Assembly (NCBI RefSeq): GCF_004365915.1
Contig: NZ_SODI01000001.1
Location: 1-64,000, forward strand
Direction of reading: 5' to 3'
DNA length: 64,000 bases
From: Cryobacterium psychrophilum
GTDB taxonomy: Bacteria > Actinomycetota > Actinomycetes > Actinomycetales > Microbacteriaceae
Positions 7,653 to 16,411 of this stretch are shown here, one piece after another; the stretch's first letter is position 1, and each line of letters begins with the position of its first letter. The notes under the pieces are model-generated. The model had not been told where the DNA came from, did no database searches, and saw only the letters and a list, made by a program, of their open reading frames with translations. A program made the position numbers and the translations under genes.

Positions 7653-9312
7653 CCTCAATCCACCGACTGGCTGGGACTGGGCGTCGTTTTCTGATGTGAG
7701 TGACTGCGGCGCGCTGGGGCGTGCTTGATCGGTGAGCCTCGCTGCTCGTGGTGTTCCACTGGGGTTCCAGGTCGGGCCGGTCGGGGCGGGCGGGTCAGGT
7801 CGGTGTTGGGCTTGGGGGTGCGAAGGCGTGGTCGAAGAGGTGGGTCCAACCGGTTTCCCAGGGCCAATTCTCGGGCAGGTGAAGCGTGATCTGGCGGGCG
7901 GAGGACGCGATCCTGGCGGGGATGTTGATCAGTTTCCGGCGGATGGTCGCCGTCGTTGCCCGGGCCAGGCCGGTTCCGGCTGTCACTGTCGCGGCGCGGG
8001 TGAGGTTGAACGCGATCACGGCCAGGACCAGCCAGGCCGCGTTTGCCGCGAACACACCTGAGGGCAGGTGGGCCAGGGCGCTGCTCTTCAAATCGGAATT
8101 CACGAGTTCGATGGCCGCGTGGGCGCGGTGGGTTGTGTCGGCGGTGACCGTGTCCAGGGTGCTGGTGGTGAAGAAGGCGTGGAAGCGGTGCAACGTGAAA
8201 AGGGTGCTCTGGCCGGCGAGTTTCTGTTTGTTCAGCTCCGGAATCCGGCGCACGACGAGGCGGCCGGGGATGTGGTCTGCTTTCTTCCGTGACGTGAACG
8301 CGGTGTAGGTGATCTCGGCGACTTCAGCGTCGGAGATCCAGGTTCGGGTGCCCTCGTCATAGATCGCGTGCGTGTACTTGATCGGCGTCCACCCGGTCGC
8401 CGGGATGGCCGCGATCGCTTTCCTCACGGCGGAATCCAGGCGCGCGGTCACGGACACGGCCGCGCCGCCAGCCAGTACGGCGTGGATAGCCGCGAAGGTG
8501 TAGAACGCGGAATCGGCGCGAAACAAGACCCGGGCGGTCCCCATCCCGGGCAGGCGGCGGAGGGTGGCGAGGGCGTCCCGGATCAACCGGGTTGCGCCGT
8601 GCGGGGACGAGGCGGCGCCCCGGCGGAGGCGTTGGGCGAGGATGATCGGGGCGCCGGTGACCGTTTTCACAGTCGCGAGGATCGCATTCAAACCCCGGAC
8701 CCCGGAGTAGCCGAAGCTGGCGCCTTGTTTCTGGTGCCCGTGGACCTCGATGATGGTGTCGTCCACGTCCAGGAATACGTAGTCGCCGTCAGGTTCGAGG
8801 AGGATCAGTGGGCTCAGGGCGGCGAGCCTGATCAGGAACCGGGACGCGATCGCGTCCAGCTGACGCACATGGCCGAACGTGAACGCGCGGAGGAACGACC
8901 CGAGCGTTGACGGGGCGTAGAGGTGGGCGAAGAGTTTCCGCATCCCGCCGTGACGCAACACGGCCATGTCATCGATGGAGTCCGCGCCAGCGACCATCCC
9001 GGCAACCAGCGAGACGATCTTCAGCCCGGCGTTCGCGCCCTTGTCCGTGGGCACGCTCAACCATTTGTCGGCGAGCCGGCGCAGGCCTGCTTTCTCGGCC
9101 AGTTTCATCGCGGGTACCAACCCCGCCGACGACACGAGATTGAAATCGTCGAAGACGTGGGCTACTGCGCGTGTGGTGTGCGAAACTTGCATCTACGAGA
9201 TGCCCTTCTGAATCAGTCGAATTGTTCTGTGGTAAGTACAATTTTCCCTGATAAGACGGGCATTCTCTGTTTAGCGCGCCGCTAAAACCCGATCCCAATC
9301 GGTGGATTGAGG
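7653..9312 (-). mobile_element. Intact IS1380-family insertion sequence
   Basis: The ends are inverted copies of CCTCAATCCACCGA (7653-7666) and TCGGTGGATTGAGG (9299-9312). They enclose one full-length transposase gene, giving a 1,660-bp element of the usual IS1380 size. The outer flanks are CTTAC at 7648-7652 and CTTAC at 9313-9317, a perfect 5-bp target duplication, so the insertion is simple and recent enough to keep its signature. It landed next to one copy of the 62-nt repeat. Confidence 0.92.
7795..9192 (-). CDS. IS1380-family transposase
   Basis: The 465-residue DDE transposase shows IS1380 hallmarks. These are an N-terminal GLVPAMKLAEKAGLRRLADK region, DSIDDMAVLRHGGM, a first catalytic Asp in VFLDVDDTIIEVHG, FGYSGVRGLNAIL, a second Asp in VLFRADSAFY and the C-terminal HRAHAAIELVNSDLKSSALA segment carrying the Glu. 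No stops or frameshifts interrupt it, and both inverted repeats are present, so the element appears mobile-competent. The start is the ATG at 9192, about 107 bases inside the right end. Confidence 0.93.
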   Translation of the reverse strand: MQVSHTTRAVAHVFDDFNLVSSAGLVPAMKLAEKAGLRRLADKWLSVPTDKGANAGLKIVSLVAGMVAGADSIDDMAVLRHGGMRKLFAHLYAPSTLGSFLRAFTFGHVRQLDAIASRFLIRLAALSPLILLEPDGDYVFLDVDDTIIEVHGHQKQGASFGYSGVRGLNAILATVKTVTGAPIILAQRLRRGAASSPHGATRLIRDALATLRRLPGMGTARVLFRADSAFYTFAAIHAVLAGGAAVSVTARLDSAVRKAIAAIPATGWTPIKYTHAIYDEGTRTWISDAEVAEITYTAFTSRKKADHIPGRLVVRRIPELNKQKLAGQSTLFTLHRFHAFFTTSTLDTVTADTTHRAHAAIELVNSDLKSSALAHLPSGVFAANAAWLVLAVIAFNLTRAATVTAGTGLARATTATIRRKLINIPARIASSARQITLHLPENWPWETGWTHLFDHAFAPPSPTPT

Positions 9313-9480
9313 CTTACCGCGACCTGCGCGCACCGCGCTGTTGCCGTCGATAGGCTGGTGATGACGGTCGGGTTCATGCGGAGGCCAGCACAATGATCGT
9401 GAAATGAGTGGCCAGCCGGTGGCCTTAAAGAGTGCGCGTGCCGGTTGCATGCGCGATCACATGAGCATGTGAGAGGTATT

Positions 9481-10713
9481 GTGAGCGGTGCTGACGGGGG
9501 ATCGGCCCGGCGGAGTGAATCGTCGTGGTACTGGCCAGCTTTGGCGATGTTCGCTGTAGGGTACGGGGCGAATCAGTTCGTTCCATTGCTTATGGTGTAC
9601 CGACGCACGTTGGGTCTGTCAGATGCTGAGGCGACGGCGGTTTTCGGAGTGTATGCCCTCGGCCTGATCCCGGGCCTGATTGTGGGTGGGCAGGCCAGTG
9701 ACCGGTATGGACGACGGCGCCTCATGGTCGTCTTCGCCGCTTTGTCTGTGCTGGCGACAGCGGTCCTGATCAGCGGTCAGTGGGGCATTGAGGGGCTGTA
9801 CGCGGGGCGTTTTCTGACCGGTGTCGTTTCCGGGACGGTGTTCAGTATCGGGACAGCGTGGGTTAAAGAGCTGTCCGAGGGCGCCGCACCCGGGGCTGGG
9901 GCCCGGCGTGCGGCCCTGGCACTTACTGCCGGCTTTGCGATCGGGCCGCTGGTGGCGGGGTTCCTCGCGCAGTGGGCCCCCGCACCGCAGGTACTGTCCT
10001 ATCTGGTGCATCTGGTTTTGGCTGGTGTCGCGCTCGTGCTGTTGCCGCGTGCGCCCGAGACTCGGCTGACCGGCGTGGTGCCGGTGCGCAGGATGCGTTT
10101 GCTGACGGCGTCGGCAGCAGACCCACGTTTCCGTGGGGTCGTTGTGCCGATGGCGCCGTGGGTCTTCGGGAGCGTCACCATGGTATTCACCACGCTGCCA
10201 GCCCATGCTGTCCCGCCGGGAGGCGTCCTCGGCGTTGCATTTCCGGGGGTGTTGGCCGCTGTAGCGCTGGCTGCCGGGGCGGCCGTCCAAACGTGGGGGC
10301 GGCGCTTGCACGTCGCCGCGAAGAGGCGAGGGGGTGCCGGTGCCGCGGCTCTCGGACTGGGAGGTGTCGCTGCCGGATCTCTAGCCGCAGCGTTCGCCGC
10401 CGCACGCCCGAGCCTTCTGGCGGCCACTGTGGCCGCGTTACTGCTGGGCGTCGGCTACGGGGTGTGCCTGATCGTCGGACTAGACGAGGTTGAGCAGCTC
10501 GCCGCACCCAATGAGCTCGGTGCCGTGGTCGCGCTCTACTACAGCTTGGCGTATGCGGGCCTGGCTATTCCCTATCTGCTCGCCCTCGCGGCCCCGCACA
10601 TCGGCTATCCGAACGCCCTGCTGATCACGACCGGTGCCGCAGTTCTGACGCTGATCGTGGTACACGTCAACGGGCGAAGCCAGGCTCGCGCGCGCTCTGC
10701 GGGCAGGGAATAA
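9481..10713 (+). CDS. Major facilitator superfamily transporter
   Basis: This is a 410-residue, 12-helix membrane protein. After TM1-TM2 it has the MFS loop signature GGQASDRYGRRRLM, and further hydrophobic helices run to the C-terminus (LLITTGAAVLTLIVVHV). I prefer the GTG at 9481, preceded by GAGAGG, although the frame is open from 9445. The substrate is not evident; the closest overall style is drug/metabolite efflux. It is a single gene lying between an IS1380 copy and a GNAT relic, and inside a pair of 62-nt direct repeats (7591 and 10719), which suggests arrival as cargo. Confidence 0.82.
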   Translation: MSGADGGSARRSESSWYWPALAMFAVGYGANQFVPLLMVYRRTLGLSDAEATAVFGVYALGLIPGLIVGGQASDRYGRRRLMVVFAALSVLATAVLISGQWGIEGLYAGRFLTGVVSGTVFSIGTAWVKELSEGAAPGAGARRAALALTAGFAIGPLVAGFLAQWAPAPQVLSYLVHLVLAGVALVLLPRAPETRLTGVVPVRRMRLLTASAADPRFRGVVVPMAPWVFGSVTMVFTTLPAHAVPPGGVLGVAFPGVLAAVALAAGAAVQTWGRRLHVAAKRRGGAGAAALGLGGVAAGSLAAAFAAARPSLLAATVAALLLGVGYGVCLIVGLDEVEQLAAPNELGAVVALYYSLAYAGLAIPYLLALAAPHIGYPNALLITTGAAVLTLIVVHVNGRSQARARSAGRE

Positions 10714-10718
10714 GTGTG

Positions 10719-10780
10719 ACTTTCAGCGCTATGTCGCCGCTTTTCAACAGCGCTGAATTGTCGTCGGCGTCGTGCCGTAC
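10719..10780 (+). repeat. 62-nt degenerate direct repeat, copy 2
   Basis: This is the partner of 7591-7652 in the same orientation, starting six bases after the MFS stop codon. The identical length with no gaps argues against chance. The following 10781-10925 shows no gene. Confidence 0.6.
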
Positions 10781-10925
10781 CCGACGATTGGCTGCATGCC
10801 CTCCGGTCCATGAACGTTCGTTATTGAGTGCCCAGCACCGTACGCGTAAAAGGACTCATTCCGATAGAGCGCATCAATGCTTCCCTCAGAAACTGAACGG
10901 CTGAGCTTTCAGCACATGTGAAGCA

Positions 10926-11090
10926 AGGACTTCGATTCCTTGGTCAGCCCGCTCGGCGATCCAAACGTGATGAACTTCTACCCGTCGTCGAAGAGTCGTC
11001 GCGAAGCGGCGGCCTGGATTACGTAGAACGAGTACAACTATGAAGCGCGCGGCTGTGGGCTTTGGATGATCCGGACAAAGACCGCCTGAT
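10926..11090 (+). pseudogene. GNAT N-acetyltransferase fragment with a nonsense codon
   Basis: The frame at 10926 reads KDFDSLVSPLGDPNVMNFYP, then SSKSRREAAAWIT, then TAG, then NEYNYEARGCGLWMIR. This matches the N-terminal quarter of RimJ/RimL-type GNAT proteins (GDPxVMxFYP, AxxWI, then YGxGLWxV). The homology stops near 11090 and no start codon context is present. It is a relic. Confidence 0.65.
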
Positions 11091-11203
11091 CAAAGCGCAC
11101 CCCCATCAAGTGCCGGGCGGCGCCGTTCCGCCGACGTTGCCGACATCTGGCCTTGAGCCCGTTGAGTGAACATTCTCTTTTGTGAGGTGTCCACTCAACG
11201 GGG

Positions 11204-11626
11204 TCAAGGCCCGTGTTCTTCGATGTGTTCTTGGTTGGTGATGATGTTGCAGATGTCGGCCTCGTCGCATTCGGCGGGGTCGCGCCCGTGACTGGCATTG
11301 ATGAGTCTCTGGAGTTCCGTAGCCAGAATAGCGAGCTCGAGTTGACGGGCTTGGACGTTTTCGAGCTTGCGATCCAGCAGGCTTGATACGTGAGCGCAGG
11401 GAGTCTGACCTGCATCACGGAGGGAAAGAACACTTGTGATCTCCGCGAGGGTGAGGCCAGCCGCTTGTCCACTGTGTATGAAGTTCAACCTGCTGATCAC
11501 GGTGGGGTCATAGTCGCGGTAACCGTTCAGCTGACGATGAGGAGCGCGCAAGAGCCCCTGCTTTTCATAGAAACGAATGGTTTGACGATGAACGCCGAGG
11601 ACCGCAGCAACTTCTCCAATGAGCAT
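11204..11626 (-). CDS. MerR-family metal/redox-responsive transcriptional regulator
   Basis: The 140-residue protein has an N-terminal MerR winged helix (MLIGEVAAVLGVHRQTIRFY, then EKQGLLRAP and YRDYD). A dimerisation helix follows, then a cysteine-bearing C-terminus: PCAHV, and ECDEADICNII near residues 119-127. The three cysteines resemble soft-metal-sensing members (MerR/CadR group). It diverges from a thioredoxin-like gene and a flavin reductase, with a typical long-spacer MerR promoter between them. It most likely binds that promoter and switches it on in response to a thiophilic metal or thiol stress. The inducer is inferred, not shown. Confidence 0.85.
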   Translation of the reverse strand: MLIGEVAAVLGVHRQTIRFYEKQGLLRAPHRQLNGYRDYDPTVISRLNFIHSGQAAGLTLAEITSVLSLRDAGQTPCAHVSSLLDRKLENVQARQLELAILATELQRLINASHGRDPAECDEADICNIITNQEHIEEHGP

Positions 11627-11642
11627 GAGCCGAGCCTAACGC

Positions 11643-11674
11643 TTGACCTTGTAGTGCACTTCACGGTTTAGCGT
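11643..11674 (+). promoter_or_regulatory. MerR-type promoter with over-long spacer
   Basis: TTGACC (11643-11648) and TAGCGT (11669-11674) are 20 bases apart, the stretched geometry MerR proteins correct by twisting DNA. An imperfect dyad, ACCTTGTA and TTCACGGT around GTGCAC, fills the spacer. The next ATG (11681) lies only seven bases beyond the -10, so the transcript may be leaderless. Confidence 0.6.
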
Positions 11675-11680
11675 TGGCGC

Positions 11681-11980
11681 ATGGACATCATTGTGCAGTA
11701 CTTCAACGGCTGCCCCAATTGGAAAGTTGCCGACGAGCGGCTCGTTGCTCTCACCGAAGGAAACCCCGGGATGGTCGTCCGGCGGCACATCGTGGACACC
11801 GTGGAAGAAGCCGAACGTGTCGGATTTGGCGGTTCGCCCAGCATCCTGATCAACGGCATCGACCCCTTCGCGCGCGCAGGAAGCTCCGGCGGGCTGTCCT
11901 GCCGCCGATATCTCACGCCAGACGGATACGCGGGCGCACCAACCGTGGAGCAGCTAAAGACGGCACTACTCATCGAGTGA
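11681..11980 (+). CDS. Small thioredoxin-fold protein with CPNW motif
   Basis: This 99-residue protein opens with a beta strand and the motif YFNGCPNWK, then IVDTVEEAERVGFGGSPSIL with the cis-Pro loop, and a middle GLSCRRY. Relatives are small actinobacterial thioredoxin-like (DF-family) proteins, some of them selenoproteins with Sec at the first position of this motif. Here it is Cys (TGC). It is the first gene after the MerR promoter and 86 bases upstream of a flavin disulfide reductase. The pair may form a thiol relay in metal detoxification, by inference. The 11981-12066 spacer contains no gene. Confidence 0.78.
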   Translation: MDIIVQYFNGCPNWKVADERLVALTEGNPGMVVRRHIVDTVEEAERVGFGGSPSILINGIDPFARAGSSGGLSCRRYLTPDGYAGAPTVEQLKTALLIE

Positions 11981-12066
11981 CGCCAGGGCGACGTTGCGCG
12001 ATTGGCATCATCGATCGGCGCGACTCCCTCCGGTAAATTCTCCGATTCCTTGACAGAAAGACCACC

Positions 12067-13419
12067 ATGACTGCCAAATTTGACTTACTCGTGATCGGTG
12101 CAGGAATGGCCGGAATCGCTGCCGCCACCAAGTGCTCGTCGCAGGGATGGCACGTCGCTATCGTTGATGCGCTGCCGTATGGGGGAACCTGCGCTCTTCG
12201 TGGATGCGACCCGAAGAAGATCCTGCGCCGCGGCGCAGAAGTCGTTGATGCCGCCCGTCTGCTCAAGGGCAAAGGCATCGATGCTGACCAGCTCAGCATC
12301 AACTGGGCTGACGTGATGAACCACAAACACGGCTTCACCGACCCTGTTCCGCACAACATGGAAGAGGGTCTGCGCGCAGGCGGCGTGACCACACTCCATG
12401 GTGTGGCGGCATTCACGGACGGCACCCACGTCGACATCGATGGCAGGTCCTATGAGGCGAGCAAAATCCTCATCGCTACCGGCGCCCGGCCCCGCGAACT
12501 CGACTTCCCCGGTCACGAGCACCTCATCGACAGCACCAACTTCCTGAACCTCCCCAACCTGCCACCCCGGATCGCATTCATTGGGGGTGGCTTCGTATCT
12601 TTCGAATTCGCACACATTGCTGCACGTGCGGGAAGTTCCCCCGTAATTATCGACCGCGGCCACACACCCCTCAAGGAATTCGATCCCGACCTCGTCGAAC
12701 GTCTTCTGGAGCGCGGTGCGACCGCCGGCGTGACTGTGCGGCGCAACACAACGATCACCAGCGTGGTGAAGATCCCTCAAGGATTTCGGATCACGGTGCA
12801 ACATGCGGGGGAGCCAGCGACGATCGATACCGACCTCGTCGTCCACGGCGCCGGCCGTACTCCGGACCTCACCCGCATGAGCCTTGATTCCGGTGATGTT
12901 GCCTATGGCCCGCGGGGCATCAGTGTCGCAGGCCACCTGCAGAGCACCACGAACCCTCATGTCTATGCGGCTGGCGATTCCGCAGACACTCCCGGCATGC
13001 CGCTCACGCCGGTGGCAGTGTTCGAGGCGAAGGTCGCCGCATCCAACATGCTGAAATCGACTACGGCCATCCCGGACTACTTGGCAATACCCACTTCCGT
13101 TTTCACGATTCCGGAACTCGTCCGGGTCGGCATGCTCGAGCAGGATGCCAGAGCGCACGACCTTGACGTTGATGTGCGGTTCACCGATACGAGTGGCTGG
13201 TACTCGAACTACCGAATTGGGGAAACCGCTGGGACGACCAAGATCCTGATCGACAAGCACACGGACCGCATCATCGGTGCGCACCTCTTCGGTCACGACT
13301 ATGCCGAAGTTGCCAACACCATCAGCCTGGCCATGAAGCACGGACTGACGACGAAGCAGATCAAATCGACGACCGCCGTCTACCCCTCAATTGGATCAGA
13401 CTTAGCATCGATGCTCTGA
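12067..13419 (+). CDS. FAD-dependent pyridine nucleotide-disulfide oxidoreductase (mercuric/glutathione reductase-like)
   Basis: The 450-residue enzyme has an FAD-binding GAGMAGIAAA at the N-terminus and the redox pair in GGTCALRGCDPKK (Cys-x4-Cys). It also has ATGARP, a second dinucleotide fold at AFIGGGFVSFEFAHIAARAG, the GAGRTPD and YAAGDSAD motifs, and a C-terminal dimerisation domain. It lacks the paired cysteines that end true mercuric reductases (the tail is SDLASML). It also lacks the N-terminal metal-binding domain, so Hg(II) reduction is doubtful. A thiol-disulfide substrate is likelier. It follows the MerR-controlled thioredoxin-like gene and is probably in the same transcript. Confidence 0.82.
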   Translation: MTAKFDLLVIGAGMAGIAAATKCSSQGWHVAIVDALPYGGTCALRGCDPKKILRRGAEVVDAARLLKGKGIDADQLSINWADVMNHKHGFTDPVPHNMEEGLRAGGVTTLHGVAAFTDGTHVDIDGRSYEASKILIATGARPRELDFPGHEHLIDSTNFLNLPNLPPRIAFIGGGFVSFEFAHIAARAGSSPVIIDRGHTPLKEFDPDLVERLLERGATAGVTVRRNTTITSVVKIPQGFRITVQHAGEPATIDTDLVVHGAGRTPDLTRMSLDSGDVAYGPRGISVAGHLQSTTNPHVYAAGDSADTPGMPLTPVAVFEAKVAASNMLKSTTAIPDYLAIPTSVFTIPELVRVGMLEQDARAHDLDVDVRFTDTSGWYSNYRIGETAGTTKILIDKHTDRIIGAHLFGHDYAEVANTISLAMKHGLTTKQIKSTTAVYPSIGSDLASML

Positions 13420-13691
13420 GCCAGACCGTCTAGGAGGGCGCGCATCGTGATCGCCTGCGAAGTGTGCGGATGGGGTCGGCTAAATAATTTACCGTGAGTT
13501 TCGGAAGTTTGCTTCGCTGGAGTACTTGTTGATATTTCCTGGTGTCGGTTCTGCGATGCAGATCACAGCCTCCCGGCCTTTGGTGGGTTTATGGTGACAT
13601 CGGTTGTGATTCCCAGTGTTACGCGAGGGAGGACATTGAACGTGGCGAAGTGGCCGCGACCGGCCTCGCGTAGACGATAGGAGAAAACGAA

Positions 13692-15047
13692 ATGGTAGAG
13701 AAAGTCGATGTAGTCGTTGTAGGCATGGGCCCGGGCGGGGAGGCTGCGGCCACGGAACTCGCCAAGGCCGGTCTTTCGGTGATCGGGATTGAATACCGCC
13801 TCGTCGGTGGGGAGTGCCCATACTACGGTTGCATTCCTACAAAAATGATGGTCCGCGCCGCCAACGCCCTGGCCGAAGCCGGCCGCGTTTCCAACCTGGC
13901 CGGAGAAGTCAACATCACTACAGACTTCGCACCCGTCGCCCAACGGATCCGGGCTGAGGCCACGGACAACTGGAATGATCAGGTCGCCGTTGATCGATTC
14001 GAGCAGGCTGGTGGGCGATTCATCCGGGGTGCCGCAACGGTGACCGGGCCAAGGACTGTCCGCGTTGGTGACCGGGAGCTGGAGGCAGGCAAAGCGATAG
14101 TGCTTAACACCGGTACCGAGCCGGCGGTTCCGCCGATTCCGGGCCTGGCAGGCACCCCGTTCTGGACCAATCGTGAAGCCGTCACTGTTACGGAGGCGCC
14201 GGCTTCGCTCATCGTGCTCGGCGGCGGTCCGATCGGGCTGGAGATGGCTCAAGCCTTCGCACGTTTCGGAACCCACGTCCAAGTTCTGGAAGCGCTCGAA
14301 AGATTGATGCCGTTAGAGGAGCCCGAATCCAGCCACCTGATCGCCGATGTTCTCGCGTCCGAAGGCCTTGTCATCCACACGGGGACAATCGCACGGACGG
14401 TCAGCTACGAGTCGAATGCCTTCACTATCGGCTCAGATGACAAGACGTTCACCGCCGATCATCTCCTGGTCGCAACGGGTCGGCGCAGTGACTTCGCCAG
14501 TCTGGGTTTGGCAACTCTGGGTGTCGACACCACCCGCCGCACCCTCGATACTGACGCTCACTTGCGGATCGCTGACGGCGTCTACGCGATTGGTGATATT
14601 ACCGGCAAGGGAGCCTTCACCCACATGTCGATGTACCAGGCGCGGATCGTGGCCGCACACATCCTCGGCAGGCAGGGGCCGGTCGCGGAATACCATGCTG
14701 TCCCACGGGTTACATTCACCGATCCGGAAGTCGGCTCGGTCGGGTTGACCGAGCAGCAAGCACTCGAACAGGGCATCCCTGTCGGTATTGCGATCTCGCG
14801 TATACCCGAATCCTCGCGGGGCTGGATCCACAAGACCGGAAACGAAGGTCTGATCAAACTCGTCGCCGATACCGACCGGGGAATCCTTGTGGGTGCCACC
14901 TCTGTCGGCCCCGCCGGCGGGGAGGTCCTTTCCATGCTCACCCTTGCCGTTCACGAGCGAACCCCCGTGAATCGGTTGCGGGAGATGATCTACGCCTACC
15001 CCACTTTCCATCGGGCCATCGAGGATGCCCTGGGTCGACTCCCCTGA
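13692..15047 (+). CDS. Dihydrolipoyl dehydrogenase-like flavin disulfide oxidoreductase
   Basis: This 451-residue enzyme has FAD motif VVVGMGPGGEAAATELAKAG and active-site disulfide GGECPYYGCIPTK (Cys-x4-Cys). The NAD(P)-binding fold is VLGGGPIGLEMAQAFARFG, followed by YAIGDITGKGAFTHM and a C-terminal YAYPTFHRAIEDAL, in which the conserved His-x4-Glu active-site pair is visible (H and E of FHRAIE). That complement is typical of LPD/mercuric reductase relatives. It could supply the E3 activity missing from the 868-4388 operon, but nothing in the position proves this. An AGGAG site precedes the ATG. The 272-base gap upstream shows no gene. Confidence 0.82.
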   Translation: MVEKVDVVVVGMGPGGEAAATELAKAGLSVIGIEYRLVGGECPYYGCIPTKMMVRAANALAEAGRVSNLAGEVNITTDFAPVAQRIRAEATDNWNDQVAVDRFEQAGGRFIRGAATVTGPRTVRVGDRELEAGKAIVLNTGTEPAVPPIPGLAGTPFWTNREAVTVTEAPASLIVLGGGPIGLEMAQAFARFGTHVQVLEALERLMPLEEPESSHLIADVLASEGLVIHTGTIARTVSYESNAFTIGSDDKTFTADHLLVATGRRSDFASLGLATLGVDTTRRTLDTDAHLRIADGVYAIGDITGKGAFTHMSMYQARIVAAHILGRQGPVAEYHAVPRVTFTDPEVGSVGLTEQQALEQGIPVGIAISRIPESSRGWIHKTGNEGLIKLVADTDRGILVGATSVGPAGGEVLSMLTLAVHERTPVNRLREMIYAYPTFHRAIEDALGRLP

Positions 15048-15421
15048 AGTGGACAAAGTCATATGGAAGCCGCGTGGCCGGTGAAAACGAGATAATCCGC
15101 GACGCAGCGTGTGTGTCCGGTATTGCTGAATCAGCGCGACCATCGCCGTACCGTAATAAGGCACCGCCGAAACGGTCCGGGTTGAAGGTAACCAATACTT
15201 TCCGCCCGAATCCGTCCACCGTGAGTTCTTCACCGGCAGCCGAACCACATCGCAGTGTCCTTGGAAAGGGTCGGCCAGGTATTACACGGTGGATCATCAT
15301 TTGCGTGAAGCGGCCGTGCTTTTTGGGTGGGTTGGGAGTCTTTTCCTTGCTGCGTGCCAGTGGTGTGACACTGACCCAGTCAGCTCAGCGGTGACTGATT
15401 GTTGTGGACTCGTCGGATACA
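15048..15421. other. Intergenic stretch, no supported gene
   Basis: This 374-base stretch contains no reading frame with recognisable homology or a convincing start site. A small hairpin, CAGTCA (15377-15382) and TGACTG (15392-15397), lies near the lipA stop and might serve convergent termination. Confidence 0.5.
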
Positions 15422-16411
15422 TCACGACACGGCCTGCGCGAAACCGAGCTGGGCATCCGCGAGCGGCCGCAGCTGTTCGGGGATCTCACGGCCCGACGCG
15501 ACCATGGACTGGGCCCACAGCTGTCCGGCTCGGTATGAGGAGCGGACCAGCGGGCCGGAAAGTACGCCGAGGAAACCGATCGCTTTTGCTTCGTCACTGA
15601 GCTCGACGAATTCTTCGGGACGCACCCACCGTGCCACCGGCAGGTGCAGGGCGCTCGGACGCAGGTACTGGGTAATGGTGATGATGTCGGTGCCGGCGTC
15701 GTGCAAATCCTGCAGCGCCTGGCTGATCTCGGCGCGCTCTTCACCCATGCCGAGAATGAGGTTCGATTTGGTGATCATCCCGGCAGCGCGGCCCTGCGTG
15801 AGCACATCGAGGGAGCGACCGTAGCGAAAGGCTGGGCGGACGCGCTTGAAGATGCGCGGCACTGTCTCGACATTGTGTGCAAATACCTCCGGATTGGCCT
15901 CGAATACTTGATTCAGGTGCTCGGGGTTGCCCGAGAAGTCCGGCACGAGAATTTCAACGCCGGTGCCCGGGTTCTGCTGATGGATCTGACGGATGGTTTC
16001 CGCGTACAGCCAGGCGCCTTCGTCGCGCAGATCGTCGCGGGCGACGCCGGTCACCGTCGCGTAGCGCAGGTTCATAGAGGCGACCGACTCACCGACCCGG
16101 CGAGGCTCATCCGTATCGTAAGCGGCCGGCTTGCCGGTGCTGATCATGCAGAAATCGCAGCGCCTCGTGCACTGCTCGCCGCCGATCAGGAACGTCGCCT
16201 CGCGGTCTTCCCAGCACTCGTAGATGTTCGGGCAGCCGGCCTCCTGACAGACCGTGTGCAGGTTCTCACTCTTGACGAGGGTCTGCAGCTTCTGGTATTC
16301 GGGGCCCATCTTCGCCACCGTCTTGATCCAGGATGGTTTGCGTTCGATCGGTGTTTCGGCGTTCCGGGCTTCGAGGCGCAGCAGTTTGCGGCCTTCTGGT
16401 GCAGCGCTCAT
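15422..16411 (-). CDS. lipA: Lipoyl synthase
   Basis: This 329-residue radical-SAM enzyme inserts two sulfurs into octanoyl-protein. The auxiliary-cluster cysteines sit in [12 protein letters not shown] (Cys-x4-Cys-x5-Cys), and the SAM cluster in CTRRCDFC (Cys-x3-Cys-x2-Cys). Family motifs [15 protein letters not shown] and ILGMGEE are present. The start codon overlaps the lipB stop, so the two are translationally coupled on the minus strand. It carries two 4Fe-4S clusters, one of them sacrificed as sulfur donor, which links it to the Fe-S genes that follow. Length and motifs are normal. Confidence 0.97.
   Translation of the reverse strand: MSAAPEGRKLLRLEARNAETPIERKPSWIKTVAKMGPEYQKLQTLVKSENLHTVCQEAGCPNIYECWEDREATFLIGGEQCTRRCDFCMISTGKPAAYDTDEPRRVGESVASMNLRYATVTGVARDDLRDEGAWLYAETIRQIHQQNPGTGVEILVPDFSGNPEHLNQVFEANPEVFAHNVETVPRIFKRVRPAFRYGRSLDVLTQGRAAGMITKSNLILGMGEERAEISQALQDLHDAGTDIITITQYLRPSALHLPVARWVRPEEFVELSDEAKAIGFLGVLSGPLVRSSYRAGQLWAQSMVASGREIPEQLRPLADAQLGFAQAVS

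Noticed and set aside
12085..13341. 418-residue minus-strand frame opposite the flavin reductase
   Set aside because: Antisense shadow; the plus-strand gene has all family motifs.
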